A DNA stretch of 64,000 bases from positions 447,212-511,211 of the forward strand of contig VZSF01005553.1 of assembly GCA_013398295.1 (NCBI GenBank), given 5' to 3'. This document shows, one piece after another, positions 37,294 to 49,789 of the stretch (its first letter is position 1; the number at the start of each line of letters is the position of its first letter). Origin of the DNA: Chionis minor. Taxonomy: Eukaryota; Chordata; Aves; Charadriiformes; Chionididae. The notes below the pieces were generated by a model, which made no database searches, was not told where the DNA came from, and saw nothing but the letters and a program-made list of their open reading frames with translations. The position numbers were made by a program, and so were the translations under genes.

Positions 37294-40200
37294 ATTGTCT
37301 TCAGTTCATCTACTTCATCTTTCTCCAGCATTTTCATAGATAACTGAGCTGTGGCAGAAATTTGAAGTTCAATTCTATCCTCATATATATACAGAACTGA
37401 ATACCGTTATGGTTTTTTTAACTGGATTTGAGTAAAAACCCTGTCTACTGCTTTGCTTATGCTTTTCAAATTACCGCGTGAATCCTGGAGTTTTCAGGAT
37501 TTCTTGTCCTTTTTTCGGGCTACTGAAAGCAAATGTTGCCGTCCGAATGTTTCGCTGTAGAGAGGAAACGAATCGCACGAGGCCACTTTCTGAACAATCA
37601 ACCACAGAACATTCAGTCAGAGCTGAGCAAAGCCTCAGTCAGAATTAATTGCTAAAATTATGTAATTACAGCTGCACTGAATGAGGCTAGACCACAGCAT
37701 CTGTTCCAGCCTCAACTGTGCTTATTCTTGCTTTTGGGGGAAAAGTGCAAACTAGGATATATTCTTTTTCTGTTCCGTTTTATGAATTGCTAAATAAAAT
37801 AGTGGTTTATTTAACAGGATGTTCTCAAGTGAAAGAGATGTTTTAAAAACACCATATGGTGATAAAGGTACCAAAGGAAGAGAAGAATTATCACTTAAAT
37901 TATCACTTAAATCCTGAAGGGTTTTTAGGTTTGGTTTTCTTTTCTTGTGTTAAAATAAGATATCTGAGGATTGAGATTACTTTTATGGAATCATCCTAAA
38001 AGAAAGCAGTAACTTAAAACTGCGGGTTCCTGACGCCCTGAGTCCAAACAAATTAATACTGGTTTTATGCAGGTGGAAGAAACAGCAAGTTTACCTCTAA
38101 ATAATAAGTGAAATAGAGCGGAGTAAAATGCTTTTGAACCTACAAAGAGAGCATGAAGAAACGACTAATACTACCAATAGCAAAACTCAAACTTTCTCCG
38201 TCGCTGCATTGTCAGAATCTAAAATTGGATTACTTTCACACGCTTAAAGTGTATGAAGGGCAGTTTATAGTTATAAACATGGATACAGAAGTAGGCTGAG
38301 GCCTCTCTTCTGGGATGTAAATGCCAACATGAAGATACTGATGTGCTCTGCCCATCAGTTATCCAGTGGCTCTGCTTGTCTAGAACTGGCACTCTGAAAA
38401 CTGCTGTGGATCACGTGCTCAGGAGGGGAAAGATTTAGTGGGTTTGAAAAAGCAGCAGGAGGAATTGAAGCTTCCAAACACACAGCGAGAACGGCAAAAA
38501 TCGCGTTTTGAGTTTCTTGCTCGTGTGACTAGTCTGGCTGTCCTACCCTTTGCATCTATTTCTAGGCTGTCAAGCAAGCGATGTGGAACCTCGTCCTTCT
38601 TGCCTAATGTTACCAGTCCTGAGCAATCAAAACTTGTGCGGCAGTCCCCTTAAAACAGGGGATGGGATTGAGTACTAGACACAGAACCAGTACATCTCAC
38701 CTATGTGCTCTGCTGGTTTTTCATCTTGAAGTTGACCAATTTTCAGGCTTTACGCTAAAAAAAACAAAACCCGCTGCGTGTATATATACTTCTCAATTAG
38801 AACTCAATTTATATGTAATAGCTTCTTTTTCCCTAGAAAAGCAGCCTTTAAAAAGGCGTAAAACAGCTTAAGATTTGCAATGATGAATAAGAAAATTTGG
38901 CAGAGGCTGTTCTCCTGTGGAAACACGAGGAGTTCAGTGTTACAACACATTAGCATTTATTAAAGCTAATTTCCTGTCAGACACTTCAGAAAACTTAGCT
39001 ACATCAAACTTATAACGAATATGAATTATGTTCGAAACGAAGGAGGTATCTGTCTGTGTACATCACAAACATTTAATTCATAAATTGTGTTCCTTGAAAT
39101 CCCATCCTCTTTAAGATGGGATTCATTCAGTAGCATGTCGCTACTGAATCCTTGTTGGTCCCCTTAACATCACTAGTTTTGAGCGTGGTTTTTTGCACCT
39201 CTTAGATTTGTTAACACGGTCTGACTTAAATGCTGTCTTTCCTAAAACAACCAGGCAGAATGTGCGAGGCTCTTGTTTAATGCAAAATATCAACTAAGAA
39301 CCGCAGCATCAGTTCTGTAATTTAATTTACTGCTCTGTCTTGCTAAGAAGGCAGTTTTTTACATTTCACACTTATAATAAACACTGACAATATTTGTCAA
39401 AAACTTGTTATTAAATGGGACAAAGAGATAAAATTGGATTTCATAATAAAAAGAGCACTCCAACAATCTCATTAGACTGTATAGTCTTTTTTGCAGTGCC
39501 AATCTGCAGAACTGTTTCAACGGTGATGAGTTCTGGTTACACGAACAAGGTATTTTACTGACTGAATTGTTAATGTGCTTAATTTTCAGCAGCCTTTGCA
39601 GATGCATGGAGGCACGTTGTGGGTTATAGCTGTAATTTTATGTATTTATGATAGTTGCTAAAATTACATTTTAACATACTTTCTTGTTCCAAAACTCATT
39701 TTATATTCAAGTATTAATTTCTATCTCCGTACGAAGTTGTGTAAGACCACATTTATTTACAACTTGCTGTTATATAATGGTTAAGGCAATTTAAACTGAA
39801 GTCAGAAAACAGTAATTATGACGAAGAATAAACATTAGGTTTAATATAGCAATAATATTTCTACAGATTTCCCTCCCCTGTGTCCTCGCAAGTGTACCTG
39901 AATGTGTGTGCGTGGTTTGTGTGTGAGGGGTAAAAGGACAGTTGGTCAGTCCCTTGGTTACAAGCGTTTACCTGCTTACTCTAGTTTACTTCGTGCTTTA
40001 AAAACTCAGTGTATTCAAAAGTGGGGCAAAAGACCACATGGTCTTACTATTTTCTTTCTACTCTTATCTAACACTTACTGTTCGTGTTGCAAGATCATAA
40101 GCCAAGAACTTTGCGAGTAGCTCACAGAGAACTAGTAAAAGGTGAAGGCAAATGTGCGATAGATTTAAGATTAAACCTTTAGGGCATTTACATTTTCTTC

Positions 40201-42348
40201 GAAGTGTTTGTACGTTTCTCTGTGTGTAACTTGTCACATACGTATTCCATGAAAGAGATCTTGAGCTCAGGCTTCGATCCAGTTGTATAGCGCTTTGCAA
40301 TTCTGGATTAATAAAATGAAATATACTCTCCCTGCTTTCCAGCTGTAATTATTTACAGTGGAGTACTCAAATTCCTCTGATATTTTGGCAGGTAGAGAAC
40401 ACTGTTTTGGGTCTTAATTCAAATTCTGATATTAATATTTGTTTTGACTGAAGCCAGATGGGCCAATGCGGCTGGGTGCCCAGGATGTATGGGGGACAGT
40501 AAAGGAGTTGGTTATGGTGCTGCAGGAGAGAGAACTTGGTTCAGAAAAAGGAAGCTGAGAGATGTTATCATTATTGTTTGACCTTTGAATGCCGCTTCAG
40601 TTTTCAAGACAGATCCTTCTTGCTGAAGGAGGTTAAACAACGGTGAACTACGTTTTGGCAATGCGTGGCTTTGTATGTGATGCTGACAAGCAGCAGCGCA
40701 AGCAATGTCTTGGGGAGTTACAAGGGTTAAACAGAAGGTGAAGGGTTTTTTCAGTCTTCAGGAAATAGTCTTACAACTCTCAGATTTTAGGATTCTCCCT
40801 ACCCCCCCCCCCAATGTTTTCTGTTCTTATTGCCTTATGTCTGTAACTGTTCTCAGCTTTTAAATTAGTGACTTCATCTCTTTTTAAGTAGCTTGCCTGA
40901 ATGAATGTTAGTATTGGTTATATTGGTTTTATAATATTTTATATATTTTGTTTTTGTTGCGCTATACTTTTTTTGTTATAAATCAATATTTAAGCATAAA
41001 AGCTTTCAGAATAGTAAAATAGGCATTTTTTTTAAAAAATACATGATAGTATGTGAATTTAATCAAGAGTCTTCATTAGAATTGCGATTACTTTCAAAAT
41101 AAAATGTTGTTTCCTAAAAATTTAACTCAGAGTAACCGATATTTTTGCTAAAAATGAAAAAAGGTCTTAAAAATATGACGAGGAATTTGGGGTTTGTGTT
41201 TAGCCTTTCCTGATAGAGGTGGACTTCTATTTTGTTATAGCTGTATGGCGTAATCCTGATACGGACCATATTATCATAGTTAAGTTGCAGGGGCAGTCCT
41301 GCTTTTCTTTGTTTCGGATTGTCTTTTAAAATACATTTTCATTGTACAGTGATACTTCCACGTAAGTATTGGTGACCACCTTGGCAGAGAGAATTTGAGG
41401 AGAAGATGCAAATAGGTTTGACAAATAGGTAGGAAGAACTTGGAGGAAGCAGCTGCTGTGTGTGGATTAGCTGTTAAGGACTTTGATGGTTTATATACTG
41501 TGGAGGAAAAAAATATCCCAGACTCTTTGAAGACTCCAGTTCTAAATCTTCTGCTGATCTGCCTGCCCTCGTAAGGATTTGAAGGGGGATCAGAGCTCCT
41601 TCAAGTCGTTCTGCCTCTCTGTGTAGGGTATATAGAGGGTCTTAGATTTTCTCTGTTTCTGTGACGGTACAAAGAGTGTTTTAGAGGTCGCTTCGAGTGT
41701 TCATGAATAGGTATGTTGTGTGATAAGGGATAAAGATCAGTTGTGATACAACGATAAAAATTGAAAAATAATCTGTAATTACTAAACTACAGAATGAGAA
41801 GTCTGCTGTGCATCAGCTGACTCCTGAGGTGGATTTCTTGCCTGACTCTTGTTTTACTTTTTTTTGTCCACTAAAGCAGTGCTACTGATGATCAATCCTA
41901 CATTCCACTGTTCCTGGCTTTCAGAAGTTTCATCACCCGTTTATTTATGAGCTCGGCCGTAGTGACAGAGTGCCATGGTGGTGCAAAGTCTATTAGTGAA
42001 AGAACCCTCTCGTCACTAATTCCTTTATGGTCTGTTCAGACCTCAGAATGGTTGGCCTTTGTCTTGCCATTGGAGAATATGGCAGCAGCTCAGAGATATC
42101 AGCAGTCTACAGCAGGAAGTTTTCACAGACGCGCTTATTTAGTGCCTGACGTTTATCCTGATAGTATAATTTTCTGTTGTTAGCTTCCTGCTATGTTTTT
42201 CCTTTTCTTCATGGATTATGAAATTAGGTTTTATCTGGACTTGACAAATTGCCACTAGGCATTTCTACTGTGAATGCGATTCCTTTTTTGATCAGGAGGC
42301 TGGAGCTGGGTCTTAGTTTGGCTTTATAAAACGCAATGGTGAACAAAT
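37294..42348 (+). other. CACNA2D3 intron 2, 37.3-42.3 kb: no gene seen
   Basis: AT-rich unique sequence. A 12-bp unit ATTATCACTTAA is directly doubled at 37887-37910 and a C11 run lies at 40802-40812. Open frames reach about 80 codons and show no family resemblance. Confidence 0.65.
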
Positions 42349-42353
42349 GTATT
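42349..42353. repeat. Left copy of 5-bp target-site duplication (GTATT)
   Basis: GTATT lies directly before the LTR start (TGTGCTAG) and recurs directly after the LTR end at 43692-43696. A perfect 5-bp duplication is the size made by ERVL-class and some other retroviral integrases. Confidence 0.8.
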
Positions 42354-42916
42354 TGTGCTAGTTTGAGGTAAAACAGGACCAATTTTGTTCAGCAACTCTG
42401 CTTTCGAAGTAGGCCGCCTCTAACTGCTGCAATTAACAGCACATTGTGCAGAAAAACTGTTTGCTCTGGGGTGCTAAGAGCCGTGTTTATAGCTGCTGCC
42501 AAGGGACGGGCTGCAGAGGGGCTCCTGCTTGTACTTACTGCTCTAACAACCAAGGGCATCCCGCTCTGGGATTGGCCCCGTTGGAGGGTGGGAAGTGGAA
42601 AAGCGTCGAAGGGTCACACCTGCGGGGAGGAGCGGACAGGACAGGTGACCCAAACCTGACCAAACAGTGTATTCCATCCCATCTGCATCGTGCCCAGTAC
42701 AAAAGCCGAGGGACCAAAGGGGCAGCCCTCTTTCTTCAACGGCCAGCGTCTGAGGAGGACTCTCTCTGTCCATCTGCCTTTGATCCCAATGTGCTCCTGA
42801 ATCCACATCCAGAATTCGGTCCCGTCCGTTGCTGAGTCCAGTCTGGGACTTCCCCAGTGCCTGCTGGTGACATGACTGTCATCCTGGGAACTTCATACAC
42901 TTTTGCATATATTTCA

Positions 42917-43546
42917 GATTGCAGCCCGGAAAGCCAACCGTATCCTGGGTTGCATCAAAAGAAGCGTGGCCAGCAGGGCACGGGAGGTGATTCTCCCCCT
43001 CTACTCTGCGCTTGTGAGACCCCACCTGGAGTACTGTGTCCAGCTCTGGAGTCCTCAACATAGAAAGGACATCGAACTGTTGGAACAGGTCCAGCGAAGG
43101 GCCACTGAGATGATGAGAGGGATGGAGCACCTCTCCTGTGAGGACAGGCTGAGAGAGCTGGGGCTGTTCAGCCTGGAGAAGAGAAGGCTCCGGGGAGACC
43201 TGATAGCAGCCTTTCAGTATCTGAAGGGAGCCTACAGGAGAGCTGGAGAGGGACTCTTTGTCAGGAAGTCTAGTGATAGGACAAGGGGTAATGGTTTTAA
43301 ATTGGAAGAGGGGAGATTCAGATCAGATATGAGGAAGAAGTTCTTTACTGTGAGGGTGGTGAGGCACTGGAACAGGTTGCCCAGGGAAGCTGTGGATGCC
43401 CCATCCCTGGAAGTGTTTAAGGCCAGGCTGGATGGGGCTTTGAGCAACCTGCTGTAGTCAGAGGTGTCCCTGCCCATGGCAGGGGGGTTGGAACTTGATG
43501 ATCTTTAAGGTCCCTTCCAACTCTAACCATTCTGTGATTCTATGAT
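42917..43546 (+). mobile_element. CR1 LINE 3' end nested in the LTR, with open frame
   Basis: This 5'-truncated CR1 of about 630 bp carries the C-terminal part of the reverse-transcriptase protein as an open frame ending at 43457; counted from 42903, just inside the LTR, that frame is 184 codons. Motifs typical of CR1 include [35 protein letters not shown] and [18 protein letters not shown]. About 90 bp of 3' untranslated sequence follow, with GGTTGGAACTTGATGATCTT and the terminal TTCTGTGATTCTATGAT. Open coding and crisp ends suggest this is the youngest CR1 in the window. It inserted after the LTR. ATTTCA occurs at both junctions (42911-42916 and 43545-43550) and may be a short target duplication overlapping the CR1 end. 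It lacks the endonuclease and most of the reverse transcriptase, so it cannot move by itself. Confidence 0.92.
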
Positions 43547-43578
43547 TTCATTGTTTTCCTTTATATTCTTTACATTTC

Positions 43579-43584
43579 ATTAAA
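43579..43584 (+). terminator. ATTAAA polyadenylation-type signal of the LTR
   Basis: ATTAAA lies in the right half of the LTR, where the R region of a retroviral LTR carries its polyadenylation signal. Function is not shown; it has the same orientation as CACNA2D3. Confidence 0.4.
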
Positions 43585-43691
43585 GTGGTTTAGATCCTGC
43601 TAAACTAGTCTCTCTCTCTCTCCTGGTCTGCAGCAGAGAGGGAACATCTGTTGTTCTGCCTGTTTGGGCCAATCCAGCCAAAACCCCGCCA

Positions 43692-43696
43692 GTATT
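43692..43696. repeat. Right copy of 5-bp target-site duplication (GTATT)
   Basis: This is identical to the bases at 42349-42353 and lies directly after the terminal CA of the LTR. Together the two copies fix the ends of the element. Confidence 0.8.
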
Positions 43697-44384
43697 CTAT
43701 TTTACATGTAGTAATTTATGTATGTGCAGTTTCATTTGGTTCATACACAGTAGTTTCAGATGAAGTATATATACTACAGGAAATATTTTCTGCACTGTTA
43801 ATACTGAGGAGTTGAGCTCCATATGGAGTTTCTCAATCGGCACTGACAATTAAAGGGAAATTAAACAAGTAAGAGTTAAGAACACTGCTTGCAACTAACG
43901 GGTTTTTTTGTGCTGGTTGAGATTCATGACTGAAAAATATTTTGATGGAAGCCTTGTTTTAGCATGATGTGTGATTAAATTATATAGTGTCATCCAAACT
44001 GTATTGCCTTCAATAATATCTCTGTAAATTACCTTTATGCTTTTTCCTCTGTGACTGTCTTTGGAGTATGTGTGTTTTTATGCTTCTGTCTGATCTCAAG
44101 GGCCCCTCTGTTAATGAGAGCGCATCTCTGCACGTAGTACTTAATGTAGGTGTGATTCCATACAAAATACAGAAGGTTCATCTAACTTCGTCTATTTATT
44201 CTACTGCTGAAGATGCTTACTGCAATTTTTAAAAATATCCTTTTGTGATTTCTTTGTGGAGACCTAAAGATTTCAGTAATCAAGTGCACTTAGAATTTCT
44301 TTCCAAGTAAAACAGTGGTTTTCCTGTCTGGGAGGCTTCATTCAACGCATGTCTGTTTGGTGCTAACGTTCTGATATTTTTAAT

Positions 44385-44432
44385 TGAAAAAATGAAAAAA
44401 ACGAAAAAATGAAAATGAAATGAAAAAAATAA
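44385..44432. repeat. Imperfect (TGAAA)n low-complexity tract
   Basis: About 48 bp are built of TGAAA, CGAAA and longer A-run variants. It is a simple A-rich repeat. Confidence 0.65.
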
Positions 44433-45353
44433 GTATAGGAGATGAGCAGATAAATATATGGCTGTGGGGTGTATTGGTGTTTACAATACAAGTATAAGAA
44501 AGAAAGGTAATGTAAACAAATGTGCTTGAAAAATACAGGAAATCCTGCTGAATGTAAACCCTGACGTGCTTAATGTAGGCTTCTTGGAGAGCTCAAGGAT
44601 AGCACTTGTTGAGGTGTGTGACTTTAATTAGATCACTTAATTTAGCTGCCTCATGTCCTTGATTTATGTGAGAGAGTATGTTCTTCATTTCACTTGAGTT
44701 ATTAATACTAGACTTTATACTTAGGTGCGTCTTTTCCAGAATGCGAGAACTGTATTACATGTACAACACCAAGTCCTACGAAGCGGTAAAGCGCACAGAG
44801 TTTTGGAAACTTCTGCTTACGTGATATTTTGAGTATCTGTTAAGCACACTGCAAAAAGTTGAAAAAAAAATGATAAAAATAAATGGGGGAAGCAAGCTTT
44901 TAACAGAACGGTTTACATGGTTTACGTGCAGATTGTATGCTGTGTTCTCACTGACAGGTGAGGCACAATGTAAGGTGAGGCTGGTGGGTTTGAGTGCAGT
45001 TGCATTCGAGTATCCCTTAATTTTGGGGAGACCTGTTTGTGATAAAGTCCAGTTCTCTGTTGTTTGAAAACGTGTGCCTTCCAGAAGAGATTAAGTAAAT
45101 TGCAGACTTAACAGGCAACATAGGAAATAATTGAAAACTAAGAGGAAACCATTAAAAAGTGACCGCGGTGTGTGTATCCTACCGCTGTCAGGAATGGGAA
45201 GTGGCTCCGCGGAAGGAAGGAGCTGGGACGGGGAGCCTTAAAGCCTGGACTCGCTAGAACTCCCAATTCTGCCCTGCCAAGGTAGCTGCAGTGGTTTTAG
45301 TGTAATAGCGGGTAATTTCTTGAAAATGCTAGCAAAGACAAGGCTTTTGAGAT

Positions 45354-45379
45354 GTTAATTTGCTCTTATGCAAATTAAC
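45354..45379. promoter_or_regulatory. Inverted repeat containing a POU octamer
   Basis: GTTAATTTGC (45354-45363) and GCAAATTAAC (45370-45379) are perfect 10-bp complementary arms around TCTTAT. The right arm includes ATGCAAAT (45368-45375), the full POU/Oct octamer, and each arm has a TTAATT homeodomain core. This is the form expected for a POU/homeodomain binding site in an intronic enhancer; function is inferred. Confidence 0.45.
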
Positions 45380-48300
45380 CTGTCAGTAGCACAGTGAATG
45401 TGGAAAGACCCAACTCTTTTCCTTGGAGTGGTTCCTATGGTTTCTGAGGTATGCTTTGTCAGTTTGGAAGCCATGAATATTTATGGTACACGGAAAACCT
45501 CATCTGTGTTGCAGTTTCTATAATTTTTATTTAATTTAACATTAAAAGATGTCGTTTCTATCCATTGCATAGGTAAATGGCTTCATCAGCAATCACTTTA
45601 TGCATGCAAGAGCTGGCCCGATTTACAGAATGCTAAACACAGATGGGTTTGTTCCTAATGCTCTCTAGTAGTTCCTGTAGGAAATAGTGCACAGTATATG
45701 CCTAATATATTATTTACTCAAGATAAATGCCAGACATGATTATGGTAAATTAGACCTTTTGAATTATTTATGAGAGTCAGTGCTAAATGTTTTTCTCCTC
45801 CTTGTGTTACTATAAAAGCTGTTATATAATTGTTGGTAAACACTTTTTTTGTTAATTATTCAAGATACAGGAAATAAAATGTTTGGTTAAGTGAATCTGT
45901 TATTCACTTGGAGCCATCTGTGTGTTTTGTTTTGTTTTTTTTAAAACATATTTCAACATTTGTATCTGCTTTCTGAGGTAAAAAATTAGTGCGTTACTAG
46001 ATAACCTGCCTCGTAGTTCAGTCATCACCTAGATGGAGAAATTGAAAAGCAGAGTTTGGTATGGGAAAAACCTTTTTTTTTTCCTCGGTGTGGTTGTGTG
46101 GAAATATTTTCCGTGTATGCGTGGCGATTCTTCATTGAGTGGGTTTGCGGCTAAAGTTTGGTGCTTTAGTTTGTGCCCTGTCTTGCACAATTTATTGCAT
46201 TTATTTCCATTGAAACACTTGACCTTTTGAGGAAAACGGGTACTGGCATAATATTTCGTGTGCTCCAGTCTCTAGGTGCTTCGCTGGTTTCTAGTAAAAT
46301 ACCTAATAAAAAATCCGACCCTGAATTAAGTATTCTATACAAGGTATTGTCCTCCAACCATTTTAATGTTTGTGGGCTTCTGTGTTTGGCTTTTTTTTTT
46401 TCCTTTTTCTAATTATATTTTGAAATTGAAATTCTAAGATGCCACCATTCCCAAAGGCCAAATGAACATAATCTATTTGACAGCAGACTGGCTTTTGGCA
46501 GCAGCGAACATGCTGCCCATGTGGGCTATACATCTTTTATCAGTTTTTATTTAGCATGCAAAATATATTTCCCATGCTGCGAGAGTACTTCTGCACCATT
46601 TTTAAAGCTCTGCTCGCAATTATGTGTTAAGGTCTCATTCTGCATTTTTTACGGAGAGCACGCCCGCTTATTTATTCAAACTGAAGCATCTTTAAAGCTC
46701 TACGTGATCATTCACATTTATTTTGATACATTTTCTGTATTACCTTTTTCACTTAGTTTGGGACAGCAAAGTGCACTTGGTTGTAGCTCTTTGAGCATCG
46801 CGTTTGGATCTGCAGTAAAACATTCAGTGCTGGGATGTGGAGATGACATGTGGCTCTGGGAGAATTAATCCCAGGAAAATTCTCTCCACACTTAGTTGAA
46901 GAAGGTATTTCATAAAGCCCACAAAGGGAGGTGCGCATGGAGAAATGCTGGAAGCGTGTTCGAGACCGTTCAGGAATATTTGTCCAGTTCACATGGACCA
47001 TGTTTCTGAGTGATGTCTGGAAGGGAAAAAAAAAAGTGAATTGGAAGAAAGTGGAAAAAGTTTGGTTAAGAAATTTTTGGGATAATATACTTCTACCATC
47101 AGATATTTATATACCAGATTAAGGATCAGAGAACTTTCCTAACTAGCCTATTCTTGGAAGCTGTTACTGTTTCTTCTTCTTTTCACTTGATTAACTTGCT
47201 CTTCCCCCTTTCTCTTCCTTGTATTTAGCAAGAAAAAGTAAATGTTTGAAAACCCTTTTGTGTATCTTTTGTGTGACAAGCATTTTTGGAGGAGTTTTGG
47301 TTTTCCCTCTTTAATGAGAACTGATGCTTCTTCTGCAAAGTTTGCTCTTTTGCTCTGTAAAAAGAGTATACAATTTGGGTGCAGATCTAAGCTATATATT
47401 TATTTCAGGAGAGCTTTTGTAAGTAATGTTAATGTATGAATTTTATTCGGTTAAAAGGGGTAGAGGGCTAAATGCTTAGCATTTAAATCTGCGGGGGAAA
47501 ATGGAAAAGAGCAGCTCTAATTTAAATTGATTTAATTTTAGGATAAATTTCTATATGGGTTTAAAGTCTGGGGTTTTTTACCCTTTAAACTGACAAGTGA
47601 AATGAAGCAGCCGTGGTCTGGTTTGGTGGGTAACAGTCTAACTCCTGTACGCAGCGCTAGTTCGGCGGCGGTGTGTGTTCTCCAGGTAGGAGTCGAGAGG
47701 AGCTAGCTGAACATGTGCTGGGCAATGATTTATGTTCCTCCTCTACCCCTTTAGCAAAAGAATGAGAAGAACAGATAATGATTTGGCCATGCATATTCAC
47801 GTCACTTGACCTATTCAAATGTTTTCATTCTCTGTGATCTTTTCATAAATGAAGGAACTTGGCTGGCTTGAATTTCAGAGACGACTAAAAATAATGCTTG
47901 TGAAGCCTGAACTACACTACAATAGAGAACAAAATACCTGCTGGACTGTAGAAAGCATTTCATACCCATCCTGAAAAGCCAGTTCAGCCAGCGGGGGTTA
48001 ACAGTTGGTGCTAGCGACATGGTAATTAGAATTAGTAAAAAGATGAATACAGTGTAATGGATGGTATGCTGGATTTCAGTTTCAAATGGCGTGATGGCCT
48101 ATTTATCATCACGTATACTACAGATTTAGGTATCAAAGTATACAGATTTTGTGCCAGTCATCAGTTTTTACAGCGCTGTACATAAGTCCATTTTTGGAGC
48201 CTGATTACAGAGGAAAGAAGTGGAGCGTTAGAGGACACTAGTTATCTTTTCCCTAACCAGTCAGTCATTCTGTTCATGCAATTTATTAAGTTATTTTTTC

Positions 48301-49343
48301 AAAGTACACGTAACTGGGGGTGGGGGGGAAGTAGCGAAGTGGGTGTTAGCTTTATAGATTCTCAGTGATGACCTTTGAAGTAGGTGTATTAAAGTGTTGC
48401 TACAGTATAAAAAATGCTGTAGACTACCGTTGCCCCAAGTTTCTCTGAATTTCATGTCAGATGTGCTTAATTTGCTGGGAAAAATCAAAAAAGGGGTGTT
48501 GGGGGTGTTTAATTTTCTCAGTTTGTGGTCTTTGGGTTTTGGAAGTCGTAACAGTCAAGAAAGACAGTTTTGAGCATGCTGATCAGTAAAAGTCACTGTG
48601 GTTCTAATTTCATTAATCATTTCCTAAAAGCTATGAATTCAGGTGATTCTAGATCTTCACTCTGCAGCTAGCTGCAGGAAAAAAACCATTGCGAACTAAA
48701 TATTCTGACCATAAGTCAGTTTTGTACCCGTTCTGTGTTTTAAGGGAGTTAGACACACTTCATCCTTTGCTTATTAGAATTTGTCTTCTTTCAGGAAAAT
48801 GATTTTTACAAAGTATACCTACTTACTCTGTTTAAATGTTGATCCTGAGAAGAAAAGGTATATGGAACTTCTAGTTTTGATTATTTTTTTTTTAATATTT
48901 TCCCCTTGTGAGTTCCATCAAAAAGAATTAAATATGGCCTCTCTGTTTTCTCCTAATCCAGTGGCAGCCTGCAGTTTTCTGATAAACAATTAGTGTAATG
49001 ATTTATCTAGAGGGAAAACTAAAATGCTTAGGAGGTGCTTTATCTGGAAAATTATTTTAAAACTAAATGGTGAAGTAATGGACCCAGGGGGCATGGTGAT
49101 TCAAAACAGCACCAAGTAATAATTACAGTAAGGTTTGTAAGCTAAACAACCATCAATATTTACAGGTTCAGCCTGGTAATTTATCGTGCATGGTTAATTT
49201 GTGCTTTAACAGAAGCCTAGTTGCAAAGACAGAAAGTAACTGCGTGTGCTATTTGTTTGAAATAGGACAAATGACGTTTTTGTGGCTGAAAATAACAAAC
49301 GTCTGCAAGAGGTGTGATAAGTTTAGTCTCTTACTTCTCTGTT

Positions 49344-49440
49344 TAAAAAAAACAACCAACCAAACACAAATACCACATACTGGAATACAAAAATAAAAGA
49401 AAACAAAAGCCAACCAACCAAGAACACAACCCCAAGAACC
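49344..49440. repeat. A/C-rich low-complexity tract
   Basis: About 97 bp are mostly A and C, with CAACCAACCAA words at both ends. It is of the same type as the tracts at 8182, 20565 and 21553. Confidence 0.65.
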
Positions 49441-49789
49441 GCAGGTAGTGAGATACTGAGGAGCAAGTTACGAGATGCTGGTTACTCTCAACTTTCATTT
49501 ACTTAAAAGATGTTGAAGTCACCCAGCATGATGCTTGTTTGGAAACATGCCTACTATTGGCTAGCAATGAAAATACAGGCATTTTAAATGGAAAAAAATC
49601 AGCTTAGTGGTGTTCTCTTCACTTGGTGTTAACGCTTATGCTGAGCACAAAGGGTTAACTTCTCTCTACCCCCCCCCACGAGTACATCAATAATGCATTT
49701 AAAATTCCTTACTGGTAATTTTATCGTTGGTAGCAGTTTACTGTGCTTTAATGGAAGCGTTGATAAGAGTCTGTCTGGAGACGATAACA

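Larger units (their letters stand above)
42354..43691 (+). mobile_element. Solo ERVL-like LTR interrupted by a nested CR1
   Basis: The element begins TGTGCTAGTTTGAGG and ends CCCGCCA, the TG...CA form of a retroviral long terminal repeat, with GTATT on both sides. Inside is a block (ACAGGTGACCCAAAC at 42641-42655 and ACCAAACAG further on) that I recall as conserved in ERVL-type LTRs of birds. A decayed TATA-like GTACAAAAG (42697-42705) and an ATTAAA polyadenylation-type signal (43579-43584) show plus-strand orientation. The two halves are 42354-42916 and about 43545-43691; a CR1 sits between them. Without the CR1 the LTR is about 700 bp. No internal viral region or second LTR is present, so it is a solo LTR left by recombination. 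The family name is not certain. Confidence 0.82.

Noticed and set aside
42444..42835. Overlapping open frames up to 129 codons on both strands
   Set aside because: They lie within the LTR and show no coding pattern; explained by the repeat.
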